Part shown: in pieces, positions 24,516-34,948 of the stretch
Layout of the letters: each line of letters starts with the position of its first letter
How positions within the stretch are numbered: position 1 is the stretch's first letter
From: Coniferiporia sulphurascens
Taxonomy: Eukaryota; Basidiomycota; Agaricomycetes; Hymenochaetales; Hymenochaetaceae
Reading direction: 5' to 3'
DNA: 64,000 bases
Assembly (NCBI GenBank): GCA_002794785.1
Contig: NBBA01000008.1
Span: 1,364,001-1,428,000, forward strand
The notes under the pieces: generated by a model
What the model was told of the DNA's origin: nothing
The model's database searches: none
Seen by the model: the letters and a program-made list of their open reading frames with translations, nothing else
Translations under genes and position numbers: made by a program

Positions 24516-25698
24516 ATGAAGTCCTTCTCCATCCTCTCTTTTCTCGCCGTCGCTGCCATCGCGCGTGCTCAATCGGTCAGTCTGTCTCTCGTGTTCTCGG
24601 TCTGTCTATTGCCACAGTCTGGCTTCGGCGACGAACGAAACGAAAAGTGTTTACTTTGTGTACCTCCTTTTTGGAGCGTCTATTCATTTTCCTCGTACTG
24701 GCTGTTGCCGTGATGTGGGGGCAAGAGGAGACTTTATGTGATTTTAGCCGCATACTGAATATCGACCTTGTCTTTTGCAGTCATCCACCAGCCCACTTAT
24801 CCCCGCAGGCATCAGCTCGGGTTGCTCGTCATACCTTGAATCGCTCAACAATAATGCAACTTTAACGTCGTGCATTGGGTCCATCGTTAACGCAACCTCA
24901 GCCTTCGGACCTTCGGGCAACACGTCCACCACCCCCTCCTCTGGCGATGTCAACAGCGCGCTCGGCTCGCTTTGCTCGGCCTCGGCTTGCCCAGACTCCG
25001 CGATTCGCAGCCAGCTTGCAGCCTTTTACACTGCTTGCCAAGGCGAGCTTACCGGAACCGCGTCCAACACGGATGTCGTCCGCATGTACGATGTGTTGTA
25101 CACGATCACGCCACTCGTTACCGCTGCGTGCTCAAAGGACGACAGCGGAAATTATTGTGTTACGCAAATAGCTCCCAGTAGCTCGACCGAGCCGTCGGCA
25201 TCTGCTAGCTTCCCCGCGGACTCCAAATCTGTTTCGTCTTCAGGACAGAATGCGTACAAGCTCGTACAGAACAACCTTTGGGAGTCGCAAACGCTTGCGA
25301 AGCGCGATGCTGTCACTGAGAATGTTACCAGCGCCTTGTTACCGAACACCACGACGTACCGCAACTCAAATCTTGCGTTCCTTTTCCTATCCCCGAATAT
25401 GACCTCCGACGCGCTATGCGTATCTTGCACACGCAGCGTGCTATCCGCATATATTACCTTTGAGGAGACCGTACCGTACGCGCTTGGCATCGCAAACAGC
25501 CCAATACTTGGTGGTCAGCCGGTACTTTACTCCGCTGTCACTTCAACTTGCGGTTCCAACTTCATGAATGGTGCCGTTCAGGCCGCTGGCGGTCTCTCTA
25601 ATGGCCTTATCAGTGGGGCAGTACCTCGTGTTGCAACGGAGGGTGGTGTATTTACCGCTGCTGCCGCAGCCGTCCTTGGTCTCGCTGCCCTCCTATAG
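24516..25698 (+). CDS. Secreted Cys-containing GPI-type protein (resembles DUF7729 proteins)
   Basis: Exon 1 (24516-24575) encodes a signal peptide, MKSFSILSFLAVAAIARAQS. A 205-nt intron (24576-24780), long for this region, is followed by exon 2 (24781-25698), giving 325 aa. Mature sequence begins SSTSPLIPAGISSGCSSYL and has paired cysteines (LTSCIGSIVN, LGSLCSASACPD, FYTACQG, LCVSCTRSV), several NxS/T glycosylation sites and Ser-rich linkers. It ends with a hydrophobic Ala/Leu tail (FTAAAAAVLGLAALL) typical of GPI attachment. From memory this matches basidiomycete secreted proteins grouped as DUF7729. Function is unknown. It is the last host gene before the retroelement block. Confidence 0.82.
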
Positions 25699-25923
25699 CT
25701 GCTGCCGTCAATAGGTTGGCATACCGTCGGAATTTGTTGTGTGGTAAATTTGTTTTTCTTCACTTATTTCGTAGATCGCTTTGTTCAGCAAGCATCGCCT
25801 CCTTTTCTTCCGATTAATCGCACTGTGCGGGCTTCTATCACTCACCTCCTTTACCTCTCCCTTACCTCTGGTTCCTTCGTTAGTCGTACGCGATCGAGAT
25901 AGCACAGGTAGTGTTGCAGGGTT

Positions 25924-25938
25924 TGGAATTCATACCAT
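25924..25938. repeat. Left target-site duplication of LINE-A
   Basis: TGGAATTCATACCAT directly precedes the poly-T run and reappears at 32060-32074, marking both ends of one insertion. Confidence 0.9.
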
Positions 25939-26000
25939 TTTTTTTTTTTTTTAAATGCATTTCTATAGCGCGTCATGACTATCTAGTACAAAATACGCTC

Positions 26001-26020
26001 CAGGGGCCTTTAGGCCCCTG
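26001..26020 (-). repeat. 3' UTR hairpin of LINE-A
   Basis: Perfect inverted repeat CAGGGGCC-TTTA-GGCCCCTG, about 65 bp from the tail. Such 3' hairpins are often what the element's reverse transcriptase recognises; here that is inferred from position. Confidence 0.7.
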
Positions 26021-26133
26021 TATTGTGTGAGATGGTGATTGTTATAGAGAGAATAAATCGTGATGGGACGCCAGAGGCGGAGATGGAAGCTGGGTTATAA
26101 CCAGTGAAAAGGGAAACGAAAGTGGTATCGGGC

Positions 26134-29100
26134 TTAGTTGCCTGTGGCAAAGCCTAAGTCCGAGATATGTACCACAGTGGGGCCACCCGGGTCGAAGACG
26201 AGGATGGGTTCCGCCTCAAAAGCGGGGTGAGAGTCGAGGAAAGATGCCAAAATCGGGAGGCCATCTTTAGAGAACCATTGGGCCTCCGTGGATGGGAGGG
26301 GGGTTTTCCACACTGCTCGACGAGCAGGGAGGGTGTTAGGGCAGGAGAGTAAGAGGTGGGCTCGAGTCTCCGGTACGTGGCAGAACGGGCACATGGGGTC
26401 GCGTCCCGGTATACGTCCAAAGTATGCGCCAAAGCCGGCGTGGCCGAGGAGTGTCCGGAAAACTTTGCACTTGGTGCGTCGACCGAGTGTGGGGTTCTGC
26501 ATGAGAGCAGACGGCTTAGTCGAGGGATTCATAGTAACTCCCATTGAGTGGGCGTCTGAAGTCCCTCGGGACTTCCGGCAGGCAAGGGCCCAGTCGGATT
26601 TCCATTGCGTGAGTGCCGTTGAGGTAGCGGCTTCCCTGAGGAAGCGGATGGTGGGCGGGAAAGGGAGGGTGCCCGGAGGGGGGTTGTCCGCGATACCGCA
26701 GGCGAGCACGTCAGCAAATTCATTGCCTTCCACATCGGAGTGGCCTGGGACCCAGTGTAGATGAAAAAAGACACTAGGAAATCGTTTTGTGGCGATTTTG
26801 AGGCACTTCCGGATGAAGAGGGCGACGTTCACACCTGGGGCCGGACGAGGGTCTGCGAGAAGCGTAAGGGCGACTTCGCAATCAGTGTAGATTTCCACCT
26901 GGTTGACGTCCGGGTGTAAATCGTAAGAGTATGCCAGGAGCCAAGCGGCGTCGGCAAGTGCGGCAAGTTCGCAATCCGTAGCGTGGACGGAGGAACCGAG
27001 GTATGTTTCGCGGGTGAGGACGGACTCCCCACGATAGAACCACACGCCGGCAGCGCCGCCGGCGTAGGAGGAGGGGGATGTTCCCTTACGGGAACCATCA
27101 GTATAGATGAGAAGGCGAGTGGGTACATCCTTCAGTCGGTCGATGAGACCATGATGTGACTGAATGAGTGCTTCTCGGGCTTCCTGGGAGTGGTCAATCG
27201 CCTGGTCAATGCTTACGTGGCGTAATGGAGGCAGCGTAAGCCACGGAGGGCGAGTGTATCGGGGAACTCGTTCGCAGCCAGGGGGGACTCGGTTGACGAA
27301 CGAAGTGGTGATGGCGCCTTTACGGGTGGTCCGTAATGGTAGAAGGGTGTGCGAGGTAGTAAGATACCGGATGGCGGCACGAGATTTGGTGCGTTCTAGG
27401 CGAAGGGGGATGGGCAAAATGGAGGCGAGGACCTCAGAGGGGCCGCGTGGTGACGTGCGCCATGATCCGAGGATACGGCGGCACGCCGCGGACTGGACTA
27501 GAGTCATCTTGTCACATTTGCCTTTTTGCTGTTTGCCAGTAAACCAGAGCGGCGAGCCCCAGAGTAATACTGGCAGAATGCACCCAATGTAGAGACGTCG
27601 TAAGTGGAGCGGGTCTAAACCGCGGAGAGTGTTGCCGAGGAGTTCCAGGGCACGAAGGGAGGACATGGCTTTGAAACACATGCGTTGAACGTGTACCGTA
27701 AACAGCAGTTGCGCGTCGAAAAAGATACCCAACCAGCGTAGGGGCCGGGAGGGAACTATGCGAAGGGGCGGGAGGCCCTGGCGTGGCAAGTGTATAGGGT
27801 GTAGAAGGGAATCCTCGCGAAGGTCATGTCGCCGGGTCCAATGGATAAGCTCAGATTTGTCATCATCCAGTGAGAGGCCGAGCGCACGACAAGCGGCAGA
27901 GAACGAGAGATAGGCCTTTTCGAGGCGGGCAACGTTAGTTGCTATGGAGCTCGAAGAGGTAGTGAGGAGGTGGTCGTCCACGTAGGCGCGGACGAGCACG
28001 AGAGGGTCGGTGACCTGAAGTGAGGAGAGAAGGCTGGTCGCGAATAAGGCAGACAGTATAGGGGAGATGGGAGAGCCCTGGGGTACCCCCATATTAGGTA
28101 TGGGGGTCAGAGTGTCGGTGAAACCATCAAAGGAGAGGGCGACCCGGCGATCTGAAACGAAGGACATGACCCAAGCGATAAGGAGAGGGGGAAACCCTAG
28201 CTCGAGGAGGACGGAATGTAGACGGGGGTGTTGGACGGAAGGGAAAAAACCTGCTACGTCAACTGCAAGTGCTGTAGTGACGTGGTGCCGGGCCCAAGCT
28301 GTCTCAATTTCGTTTACAAGGTCAGAGGTGGCATCCAGTACGCCCGACTTTTGTCGGGTACCGTATTGGGAAGAGGGGAGTGCGCCGAGTTCATTGGCGA
28401 TGAACTGGATGCGGTTAGCGATGATCTTCTCGAGTAATTTTCCCATAGTTTCCTCGAGGGTGATAGGACGGTATGCGTTGAGCGCGGTAGGGTCTTTCTT
28501 ATTGAGTTTTCGGAGCATCACCACCTTCGCGTCCTTCCAGGGACGGGGGTGGTGTCCAGCATCCAGGCATTCATTGTAGAGTGCGAGGAGTGGAACATTA
28601 TGGGCGGCATGTAGGCTTTTTAGGGCCTGGTAGCCAACACCGGTAATGCCCGGGGCACTCGAATTCGAAGTGAGACTGAGGGCGTGGTCCAGCTCTTCCA
28701 TAAGGATGGGATGGTTACGCATAGGGCGGGCGCCGACAAAGGAGTAGGTCGACGGAATGGCAGCGGATGGTTGGGTACCGAAATACTTAGACCGGAAGGC
28801 AGAGGCCTTCTCCGCAGGTGAGTTCGCAGTGGATTGCCCAGACACTAACGCTGGGATAGGGGCACGTCGGGTGCCCATTGCCCATTTTGCCATTGGCCAG
28901 ATTTTATCCGGCTTGACAGAAGCAGTGAATGAATCAGCCCAGTTGCGTTTAGCACGGCGAAAGATACCAGCCGATTGACGTCGGAGCGTGGTACGGGTCG
29001 CCGGGGTAGCTCCACGCAAAGCGGCCATGTGAGCACGACAGGAAGCGTCCCACCACTTGACCTTGTGGCCTCCAGCCTTCGAAGAAGATGGAGGGTGAGA

Positions 29101-30054
29101 GGAATCAGTGGCGAGGACCAACGCGGCGTGAATAGCGGCAACCTTGACGTCCAGGAGTTGGGGCGTGGCGCCTGAGAGGGCGAAAGCGGCAGAGAGGGGC
29201 GCATCAAGAGCTTCCAACCATTCAGTAGAGAGTGAATCGTCATACCGTGGGCGGAGGAAGGGGTCGAAGAACGGCTCAGAAGAGGTGGGGATGGACCATG
29301 TGATAACCGCATGGTCAGATCCGGATGGAGTATCCCAGGATCGTGTCCAGGAATCGCCCAAAGCAAGGTCCTCCAAAGAAGGAGAAGCCCACGCTAGGTC
29401 GATGACTGATTCGGTGAATTGGGTAGATGGGCGTCGCCGGGTATCGAAGCCCGGTTGGTTCAGGAGGTGCATGGCGTTTGCGGCAGCCCAGTGTTCGAGA
29501 GGGCGAGCTTTTTGCGCGTCACTTGTCGAATGGGTGCCATGGTCCCAGTGGATAGAGTGGAGGTTGAAGTCTCCGGCAACTAGCCAGTGTGCACGTGGGG
29601 GGAGCTCGAGCAGAGTGAGAGAGGAGATGGTGTCTTTTTTATTCGCATCATGATTGTAAATATTTGTGACAAAAAGAGGCCCTAGGCCAGTGTCAAAAAT
29701 TAGCGTGAGTATGTCTCGGGATGGGGAGCGCGAAGCATCTAGCACCACCCGAGACAGAGGGATAGACTGGTGTACCAGTGTGACCACACGCGGACGTGTT
29801 AGTTCGGTGGCCCCCGCGGAGGGGGGCACGAAGACGTGATAGCTGGGCATGGCGGGGAAGCCGAAGACGGGCGTACCTGCTGCATCCAACATAGAGGGGG
29901 AGTAACCTATAGGGTACCAAGGGGGTTCCTGGAGTAAAATAACCGCAGGTGGGAGGGGAGCACCGGGGGCGGACGAGAAGGAGTGGACGAGTGCTTCGAC
30001 GTGCACTCGGGACGTTGCAACATTGTGTTGCATAAACGTCCAAGGACTACTCAT
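26134..30054 (-). CDS. LINE-A ORF2: endonuclease, reverse transcriptase, RNase H
   Basis: An uninterrupted 1306-aa frame. The ATG at 30054 is preferred over the upstream open extension because it starts MSSPWTFMQHNVATS, the usual beginning of the endonuclease domain, and overlaps the ORF1 stop. The endonuclease shows LLQEPPWYPIGY, WLVAGDFNLHSIHWDHG and GSDHAVITW. The reverse transcriptase shows RPITLEETMGKLLEKIIANR, SSQYGTR, GVPQGSPISPILSALF and the catalytic AYVDDHLL. RNase H shows LLIYTDGSRKG, DCELAALADA and HLHWVPGHSDVEGNEFADVL. A C-terminal CPFCHVPETRAHLLLSC zinc-binding motif completes the layout. No internal stop is present, unlike the other LINE copies here. Confidence 0.95.
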   Translation of the reverse strand: MSSPWTFMQHNVATSRVHVEALVHSFSSAPGAPLPPAVILLQEPPWYPIGYSPSMLDAAGTPVFGFPAMPSYHVFVPPSAGATELTRPRVVTLVHQSIPLSRVVLDASRSPSRDILTLIFDTGLGPLFVTNIYNHDANKKDTISSLTLLELPPRAHWLVAGDFNLHSIHWDHGTHSTSDAQKARPLEHWAAANAMHLLNQPGFDTRRRPSTQFTESVIDLAWASPSLEDLALGDSWTRSWDTPSGSDHAVITWSIPTSSEPFFDPFLRPRYDDSLSTEWLEALDAPLSAAFALSGATPQLLDVKVAAIHAALVLATDSSHPPSSSKAGGHKVKWWDASCRAHMAALRGATPATRTTLRRQSAGIFRRAKRNWADSFTASVKPDKIWPMAKWAMGTRRAPIPALVSGQSTANSPAEKASAFRSKYFGTQPSAAIPSTYSFVGARPMRNHPILMEELDHALSLTSNSSAPGITGVGYQALKSLHAAHNVPLLALYNECLDAGHHPRPWKDAKVVMLRKLNKKDPTALNAYRPITLEETMGKLLEKIIANRIQFIANELGALPSSQYGTRQKSGVLDATSDLVNEIETAWARHHVTTALAVDVAGFFPSVQHPRLHSVLLELGFPPLLIAWVMSFVSDRRVALSFDGFTDTLTPIPNMGVPQGSPISPILSALFATSLLSSLQVTDPLVLVRAYVDDHLLTTSSSSIATNVARLEKAYLSFSAACRALGLSLDDDKSELIHWTRRHDLREDSLLHPIHLPRQGLPPLRIVPSRPLRWLGIFFDAQLLFTVHVQRMCFKAMSSLRALELLGNTLRGLDPLHLRRLYIGCILPVLLWGSPLWFTGKQQKGKCDKMTLVQSAACRRILGSWRTSPRGPSEVLASILPIPLRLERTKSRAAIRYLTTSHTLLPLRTTRKGAITTSFVNRVPPGCERVPRYTRPPWLTLPPLRHVSIDQAIDHSQEAREALIQSHHGLIDRLKDVPTRLLIYTDGSRKGTSPSSYAGGAAGVWFYRGESVLTRETYLGSSVHATDCELAALADAAWLLAYSYDLHPDVNQVEIYTDCEVALTLLADPRPAPGVNVALFIRKCLKIATKRFPSVFFHLHWVPGHSDVEGNEFADVLACGIADNPPPGTLPFPPTIRFLREAATSTALTQWKSDWALACRKSRGTSDAHSMGVTMNPSTKPSALMQNPTLGRRTKCKVFRTLLGHAGFGAYFGRIPGRDPMCPFCHVPETRAHLLLSCPNTLPARRAVWKTPLPSTEAQWFSKDGLPILASFLDSHPAFEAEPILVFDPGGPTVVHISDLGFATGN

Positions 30055-31198
30055 CAGCCGGGGGTGGGGCGAAAGAGGAACGGGCACGGCCACGCTGTTT
30101 GGGGCAGCTGGAAGAGTTGGCGCGGTGTTCGCCGGAACAGTTCGAGCATTTAGGGGGATGGGTGCAGGGGGAGGAGGCTGGAAGCGCATCTCGGACGCAC
30201 CCCGGGCAGCGCATGCGGTGGTCATCAGTACGATGACGGCCAGCGCATATCAAGCACGACCAGGGACGGTTTCTGCAGTTTTGAACGAGGTGGCCTAGTG
30301 CAGCACATTTGATGCACTGCATGAGGCGAGGGAGGTCACGGCGGGCCACCAATTTGAGTCGGCGGCCGAACATGTAAACAACGCGGTTCCTCGGGGTAGA
30401 GAGGATGTTCGCAGAGCGGGAGCCCGTAGGGTCTTCAAAGGAGAAGGCAATGGGGGCAGACATGACATCCTCGCTCAAAAGCTCGTAAGCCCGGGTCCAG
30501 TCGGGCTCTAGAGTCATGGGCAGTGAGAGGAGGTGAGGGTTGGCGGCGCGGAATTCCGCTTGGAGATCCGCTGCCGTGAAGGCAGGGAGGCCCGGCGCAG
30601 GACGCGTAGGGACTTCGGCAATTTGTAGGCAGGCCCAAGATACGAGTTGGGAAACTGTGGCAGGGTAGACGCTTTGGACGGCTGCCATCACAACTTCCTT
30701 CACGCTATTCATAGTAGGAACGTGAGTGTTGTGAGCGAACGTAACGAAGCAATTGCCTCGATCGTTCCAATGGGCAGCACGTACGACCAGTTTGGCCGCA
30801 GTGGGAAAGCGTGAGAGGGCAGTCCTGACGTTGATAGTCGTCTGGGAATCGGTGGGGCGCGCTTCAGCAGGGGGTGGGGCTCCATGGAAGCGGATGGCGA
30901 GGGTCGGGTCCGTAATGGTACGGATAACCGGGAGGACTGCACGCTTCGGCTCTTGTTTCACAGCACTAGCAGTAGCGGGGGCCCCTGTCGACACTGGCGC
31001 TGCAGTAGCAGGGGCAGTGGCAGGGGTAGCCCCACCCGCGGCAAGACCTGGAGGGACAGGTGTCGGCAAGGTGGACCCGGCCTGACTAAAGGGTTCTCTT
31101 GCGAGGCCCACCAAACGACTACACCTTCCTCGGGATATGGGGTTCCCACGCCCCTCCCGCTGTCCCCCAGGTTGCCCCGGGGCGTGTCTGCGTGTCAA
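30047..31198 (-). CDS. LINE-A ORF1: gag-like nucleic-acid-binding protein
   Basis: An open frame of 383 codons on the minus strand, Pro/Ala-rich at the N-terminus. Its C-terminal zinc knuckles are CIKCAALGHLVQNC, CLICAGRHRTDDHRMRC and CSNCSGEHRANSSSC. It binds element RNA in this family. The open frame begins at a TTG codon and has no ATG for about 160 codons. The true start may therefore be lost, non-AUG, or joined by splicing or frameshift from upstream. The last codons overlap the ORF2 start: GATGAGTAG contains both the ORF2 ATG (30054-30052) and the ORF1 TAG (30049-30047). Confidence 0.85.
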   Translation of the reverse strand: MTRRHAPGQPGGQREGRGNPISRGRCSRLVGLAREPFSQAGSTLPTPVPPGLAAGGATPATAPATAAPVSTGAPATASAVKQEPKRAVLPVIRTITDPTLAIRFHGAPPPAEARPTDSQTTINVRTALSRFPTAAKLVVRAAHWNDRGNCFVTFAHNTHVPTMNSVKEVVMAAVQSVYPATVSQLVSWACLQIAEVPTRPAPGLPAFTAADLQAEFRAANPHLLSLPMTLEPDWTRAYELLSEDVMSAPIAFSFEDPTGSRSANILSTPRNRVVYMFGRRLKLVARRDLPRLMQCIKCAALGHLVQNCRNRPWSCLICAGRHRTDDHRMRCPGCVRDALPASSPCTHPPKCSNCSGEHRANSSSCPKQRGRARSSFAPPPADE

Positions 31199-32059
31199 GG
31201 AATCAACTTAAGCAATGCAGTGGGAATTACCCCCATGCATACCCATGGCAGATTTAGTACTCTGCGGCCGGTGAAAGGAACTACCCCCCACCGCCCCGGC
31301 TCGCCCTTTCACGACGGAGAAGCCACTACGCCCAGAAGGCCATGAGGACTAACACCCTAGCCGCTACTTAAGTTTCCCGATTCCCCACATGCGCTTCAGA
31401 CCCCGGGTTTAACCCCAGAGAATATGTGGTTAGACTTAGTCGCCCCACTTCTGGATCCGCAGCATATGGGGATTACCATGTCGCACAGGTGACCCCAGCC
31501 CCCTATCATCGGGAAGACCAAGGAGTTTCCCATACTAACCACCTAAGGACGCTCCCACAGGATGATCCAGAGGCCCGTGCTGACCTGTCTCTAGCCACCC
31601 TTCCACAGCGTCGGGTCAGGGGCATCGAGTCGGCTGGTTCTCACCGCAACAACACGTGTTATGAGACCCCTATTCCTAGGCAAGATGCCGTCATTAGAAC
31701 CCTTCCGGGATTTGGGGTGGCAGTTTTCACTGTCAGTGCCAGGGACAGTGGGGTCCCCCGAAGGAGATTGCTCGGAACAAGCCGACCCCCTGGGGACAAG
31801 GATGATGTCCGCCGGACCACCTCTCCCCTGAGGACGTTAACGTCGTGTCCTCACCGACGGGCAGGCTAGTGCGCCTCTCTCGTGCCGTTGGCTAACCCGC
31901 TGGCATGCTAGAGCCGAGAACTCACACACAGACGGAGAGCCCCCCCTCCCCACCAGAGCCAACCCTCAGACGGGCCAGATAGTAGGGGTGAACCACAAAC
32001 CCCCCCCAGCGCCCCTCCTAAAACGAAGGAGATGGTGGTGGTAAGAGAACAAGAAGGGA

Positions 32060-32074
32060 TGGAATTCATACCAT
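32060..32074. repeat. Right target-site duplication of LINE-A
   Basis: TGGAATTCATACCAT, identical to 25924-25938. Confidence 0.9.
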
Positions 32075-32499
32075 AGCTGAGACAATTATCCGTATATTTG
32101 TGTGTGCCGCAAGCTGGGTAGTTATGTGATTATTGGCCAGTTGCAGGTGGAGGCTGCCATTGTCGAGTTGGCAGAACTTCCCGGGAATATTGGACGGCTT
32201 TCCGTAGACCCTTATAATTATACCCAAAATAAATTTGACCTGATTGGCATTGTGAATACTTCAGGCACACTTTAGGCACCCCCTCTGGGACAGCATTGGG
32301 ATATATTGGTGGTATACTGCTGTTACAAAGGTACATGTATGCCAGTGGTACTTATGTTTCTACTGCAGGGAGATTGATAACATCAATGGTAATTATGTGT
32401 ATACAGTCAAACCTCTTATAAAAAAAATAATGCATGGAGATCAGTGGCATCATTTGTAATATGCATTGTGGGAGGTTTTTGATTATCTTTCTGTAGGGC
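32075..32499. other. Flank of LINE-A, nothing identified
   Basis: AT-rich sequence that would have continued directly from 25,923 before LINE-A inserted. No ORF, repeat partner or RNA gene recognised. Confidence 0.4.
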
Positions 32500-33009
32500 A
32501 TAGGGGATGACCACCAAACTGATCTGCCATGGGGGAGTTTTAGCTGCCTGCACTAGGGAGATGGTGGTGGTTAGTGGAAGAGAAGGATGTGGGATTGGGT
32601 ACCACCCCCTTAAATGGGTGGTCAAGGCCTATCCTGACAAGGTACTTGTGCTTTTCAATGACTGTCTGCGACTGGGCCACCACCCAGCCTGCTGGCAGAT
32701 GGCAAAAGTTGTGATGCTTTAGAAGCCAATCAAGAAGGACCCATTCTCCCCCTGTTCCTACCACCCCATCACCCTTGAGGAAACCTTGGGCAAGTTACTC
32801 AAGAAAATGATTGCTAACAGGCTCCAGTACCTTGCAAACATGAGGAACTGGTTGCCACCCAACCAGTATGGGGGATGTCAGGGCCACTTGGTCTATGATG
32901 CCACCCAACACCTTTTACAGATTGTTGAGAGCACCCACTCAAAGGACCTAGTTTGTTCCATCCTTGCAGTGGACATTCAGGGCCTCTTTGACTTGGTGCA
33001 CCCAAGGTG
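32500..33009 (+). pseudogene. LINE-B fragment: 5' end fused head-to-head to reverse transcriptase
   Basis: 32500-32586 matches the 5' end of LINE-B in antisense (compare 53004-53086). It is joined directly to a sense-strand reverse-transcriptase piece at about 32590-33009 (GIGYHPLKWVVKAYPDK, KVVML-stop-KPIKKDPF, LGKLLKKMIANRLQYL, LPPNQYGGCQGH, LAVDIQG). A TAG at 32719-32721 replaces the Gln codon seen in the longer copy at 58040-61832. The inversion at the 5' edge is what twin priming would leave, or else a secondary rearrangement. Not functional. Confidence 0.8.
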
Positions 33010-33401
33010 TGTTAGGTGGCAGCTGGGAATAACTCAGCCAGGGCCTCCAGGGGATCAACAAGATGTTGACTAGGAGAACTATAGCTTGTATTGTTGAGGG
33101 ACAGGATTCAGCTGTAGCATTGAGTAGATACCCACAAGCCCACCTAGGCAACTATCAGGGGTAACACCCCCTATAGACAACACAGAGGGGGCAGAGTAAA
33201 GATAAAAGCAAAAGTAGACTTGTATTGACAGAGAATATTGAGCTAAGGAATAAGTACATGAATGTGCTACTTATATACTCCAAGGTTGCAAGACTCTAGT
33301 ACTACTTCGGGACTACAGTGATCACATGAAATGGAAGGTGATGTCACATGTCGATCATGTGACCATCAAGGTACATGGGTGACAGTGACAACAATTGAAA
33401 G
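33010..33401 (-). other. Possible LTR fragment of unknown element
   Basis: Begins TGTTAGG and, read on the minus strand, contains a GTATATAAGTAGC promoter-like sequence (about 33267-33284) and a G-rich stretch. No partner LTR or coding remnant was found in the window, so the assignment is tentative. Confidence 0.3.
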
Positions 33402-33415
33402 ATTAATGAGATAAG
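33402..33415. repeat. Left target-site duplication of the LINE-derived element
   Basis: ATTAATGAGATAAG, repeated at 34401-34414. Confidence 0.88.
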
Positions 33416-34400
33416 CATCCCTTCTTGACCTCTTACCACCACCATCTCCTTTGGAGTGTGTGCTGTGAGGGGGGATCCGTCTAAGGAAGGGGGCCTGAGT
33501 GGTTTGCAGGCACTACCCCGACCATAACCTGGGGTCACCTGGGTGGGCTACGATGTTAATGTCCTGGGGTAGATGCTGACTTCGTTGCGAGGGGACTTGC
33601 CACCCCCCCAATGCCTACCCCCCAGACCCCCTAATAAGGGGTCGGCAGTTGGAAGTGTGAGTGGCTTGCCTCTCGCACCAGAACTACTGACTGCCCATGG
33701 AGGGGTCACGACTGGACCTGCAACGACTTGAACACCAAGGACAATGACCCACTAGACCATGATGTACACAAGCCTGCAAACTCTGAAAAATTGGGTAAGG
33801 GGACAGTCCCTTCATTGTTTGGCCGAAGAAAACTGGGGCATCAACAATGTTCCCACTGTTTATTTCTGACCTGGTCCCTCCTGACTCTGCTTTCCCACAC
33901 GACACACATGGCCATTCAGTTCGCCACTCCGCAACCGGGCCCCCACTACCGCAGCGGGTTTTTTCCCACACCAAGACTTGGGGCACCGGCAGGTGACCCT
34001 CCCTAACCAGCCAGGCCCCCTCCAACTCCCTGAGCCTAAAAAACGGAGGGTGAGGAGGGGAGTCATGTGCCACGATCATGCCCGAGCTCCCCACCAGGGA
34101 CTGGGTACACACTCCAAGGCCCTCGATCAGCAATTCGATAGGCCGCCTGCACGATTTCGGAATCTTTTTGGGGGGGGACGGTTTACAAAGGAGAGAAGAA
34201 TCGCGTCTGTCTGATGCTCATGGCCTCGGACACGGGGTTGAGAGAATACATGGGGGTGCAGGATTTTCACCGGCAAGGACTGGAAGCCCTCTTTTTAAAT
34301 TTACCACCGCAACTTTACTAGTTCCGGCCCCTTCGGGGGCCGGGGTGCTTATGTAACTTAGTATTACATGGCGCCTAATAAAACTCTCTTCATCATCATC
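33416..34400 (+). mobile_element. 985-bp non-autonomous LINE-derived element
   Basis: Bounded by a perfect 14-bp duplication and ending in a short (CAT)n tail. It starts with the same 5' sequence as LINE-A and LINE-B (CCCTTCTTGACCTCTTACCA...). It then holds a GC-rich leader-like region without a long ORF and finishes with a hairpin (CCGGCCCC-TTCG-GGGGCCGG, about 34324-34343) and a second A/T-rich inverted repeat. It looks like a deletion derivative that kept both ends of a LINE and lost the coding part, presumably mobilised in trans by LINE proteins. Confidence 0.8.
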
Positions 34401-34414
34401 ATTAATGAGATAAG
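34401..34414. repeat. Right target-site duplication of the LINE-derived element
   Basis: ATTAATGAGATAAG, identical to 33402-33415. Confidence 0.88.
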
Positions 34415-34948
34415 ATAAGATAAAACAAAAAGAGAACTCAATTGAAAAAGGAAAAAGGATGTGCCCACATACCAGTCCTAACAAGGTGACTCCACCACCA
34501 GCTTTTGGAGATGGGATGCCCACCCAACATGGTGGTGTGGTGTCTTTCCTTCAGGACTTTATTTATTTATCTATTATTCCTGCAGTATTACATAATTACA
34601 AGCTGCCCCCCCCCCAAAGGGGGGGCCCTAACTACATAACAACAGAGGCACCTGTCATTGTGTAACACACAAAACTGGGCAGGGGCCCTGCTCCCTGATG
34701 GGTGCCAGAGTGTGAAGGGCCCCTATTAGTACACAAAAATGAAAAGGAAGAAAGAGGAATACGTATCACTACAACAAAGCCAAATGGATGAGGGCAGGCA
34801 AGGGAGGTAGCTTAGAATGGAGAAAGGGAGGGCAAGAGTGCCAGCCGGGACATACAATGAAGGAGTCTGAAAGGCAATCACAAATCAGAGAAAAAGGGAG
34901 GAAGTGCACCTGAAGGCTCCAAAAGAGCCAGGTCTGAGTCCTGGGTAT

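Larger units (their letters stand above)
25939..32059 (-). mobile_element. Full-length LINE (LINE-A, non-LTR retrotransposon)
   Basis: A 6.1-kb minus-strand element bounded by a perfect 15-bp duplication (25924-25938 and 32060-32074), with its poly(A) tail seen as a poly-T run at the left end. It carries a long 5' UTR (about 31199-32059), an ORF1 with zinc knuckles, an ORF2 with apurinic endonuclease, reverse transcriptase and RNase H, and a 3' UTR with a strong hairpin. This order fits the Tad-like group of fungal LINEs. The intact ORF2 and exact duplication suggest a recent insertion, possibly still competent apart from the ORF1 start problem noted under ORF1. Confidence 0.93.
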
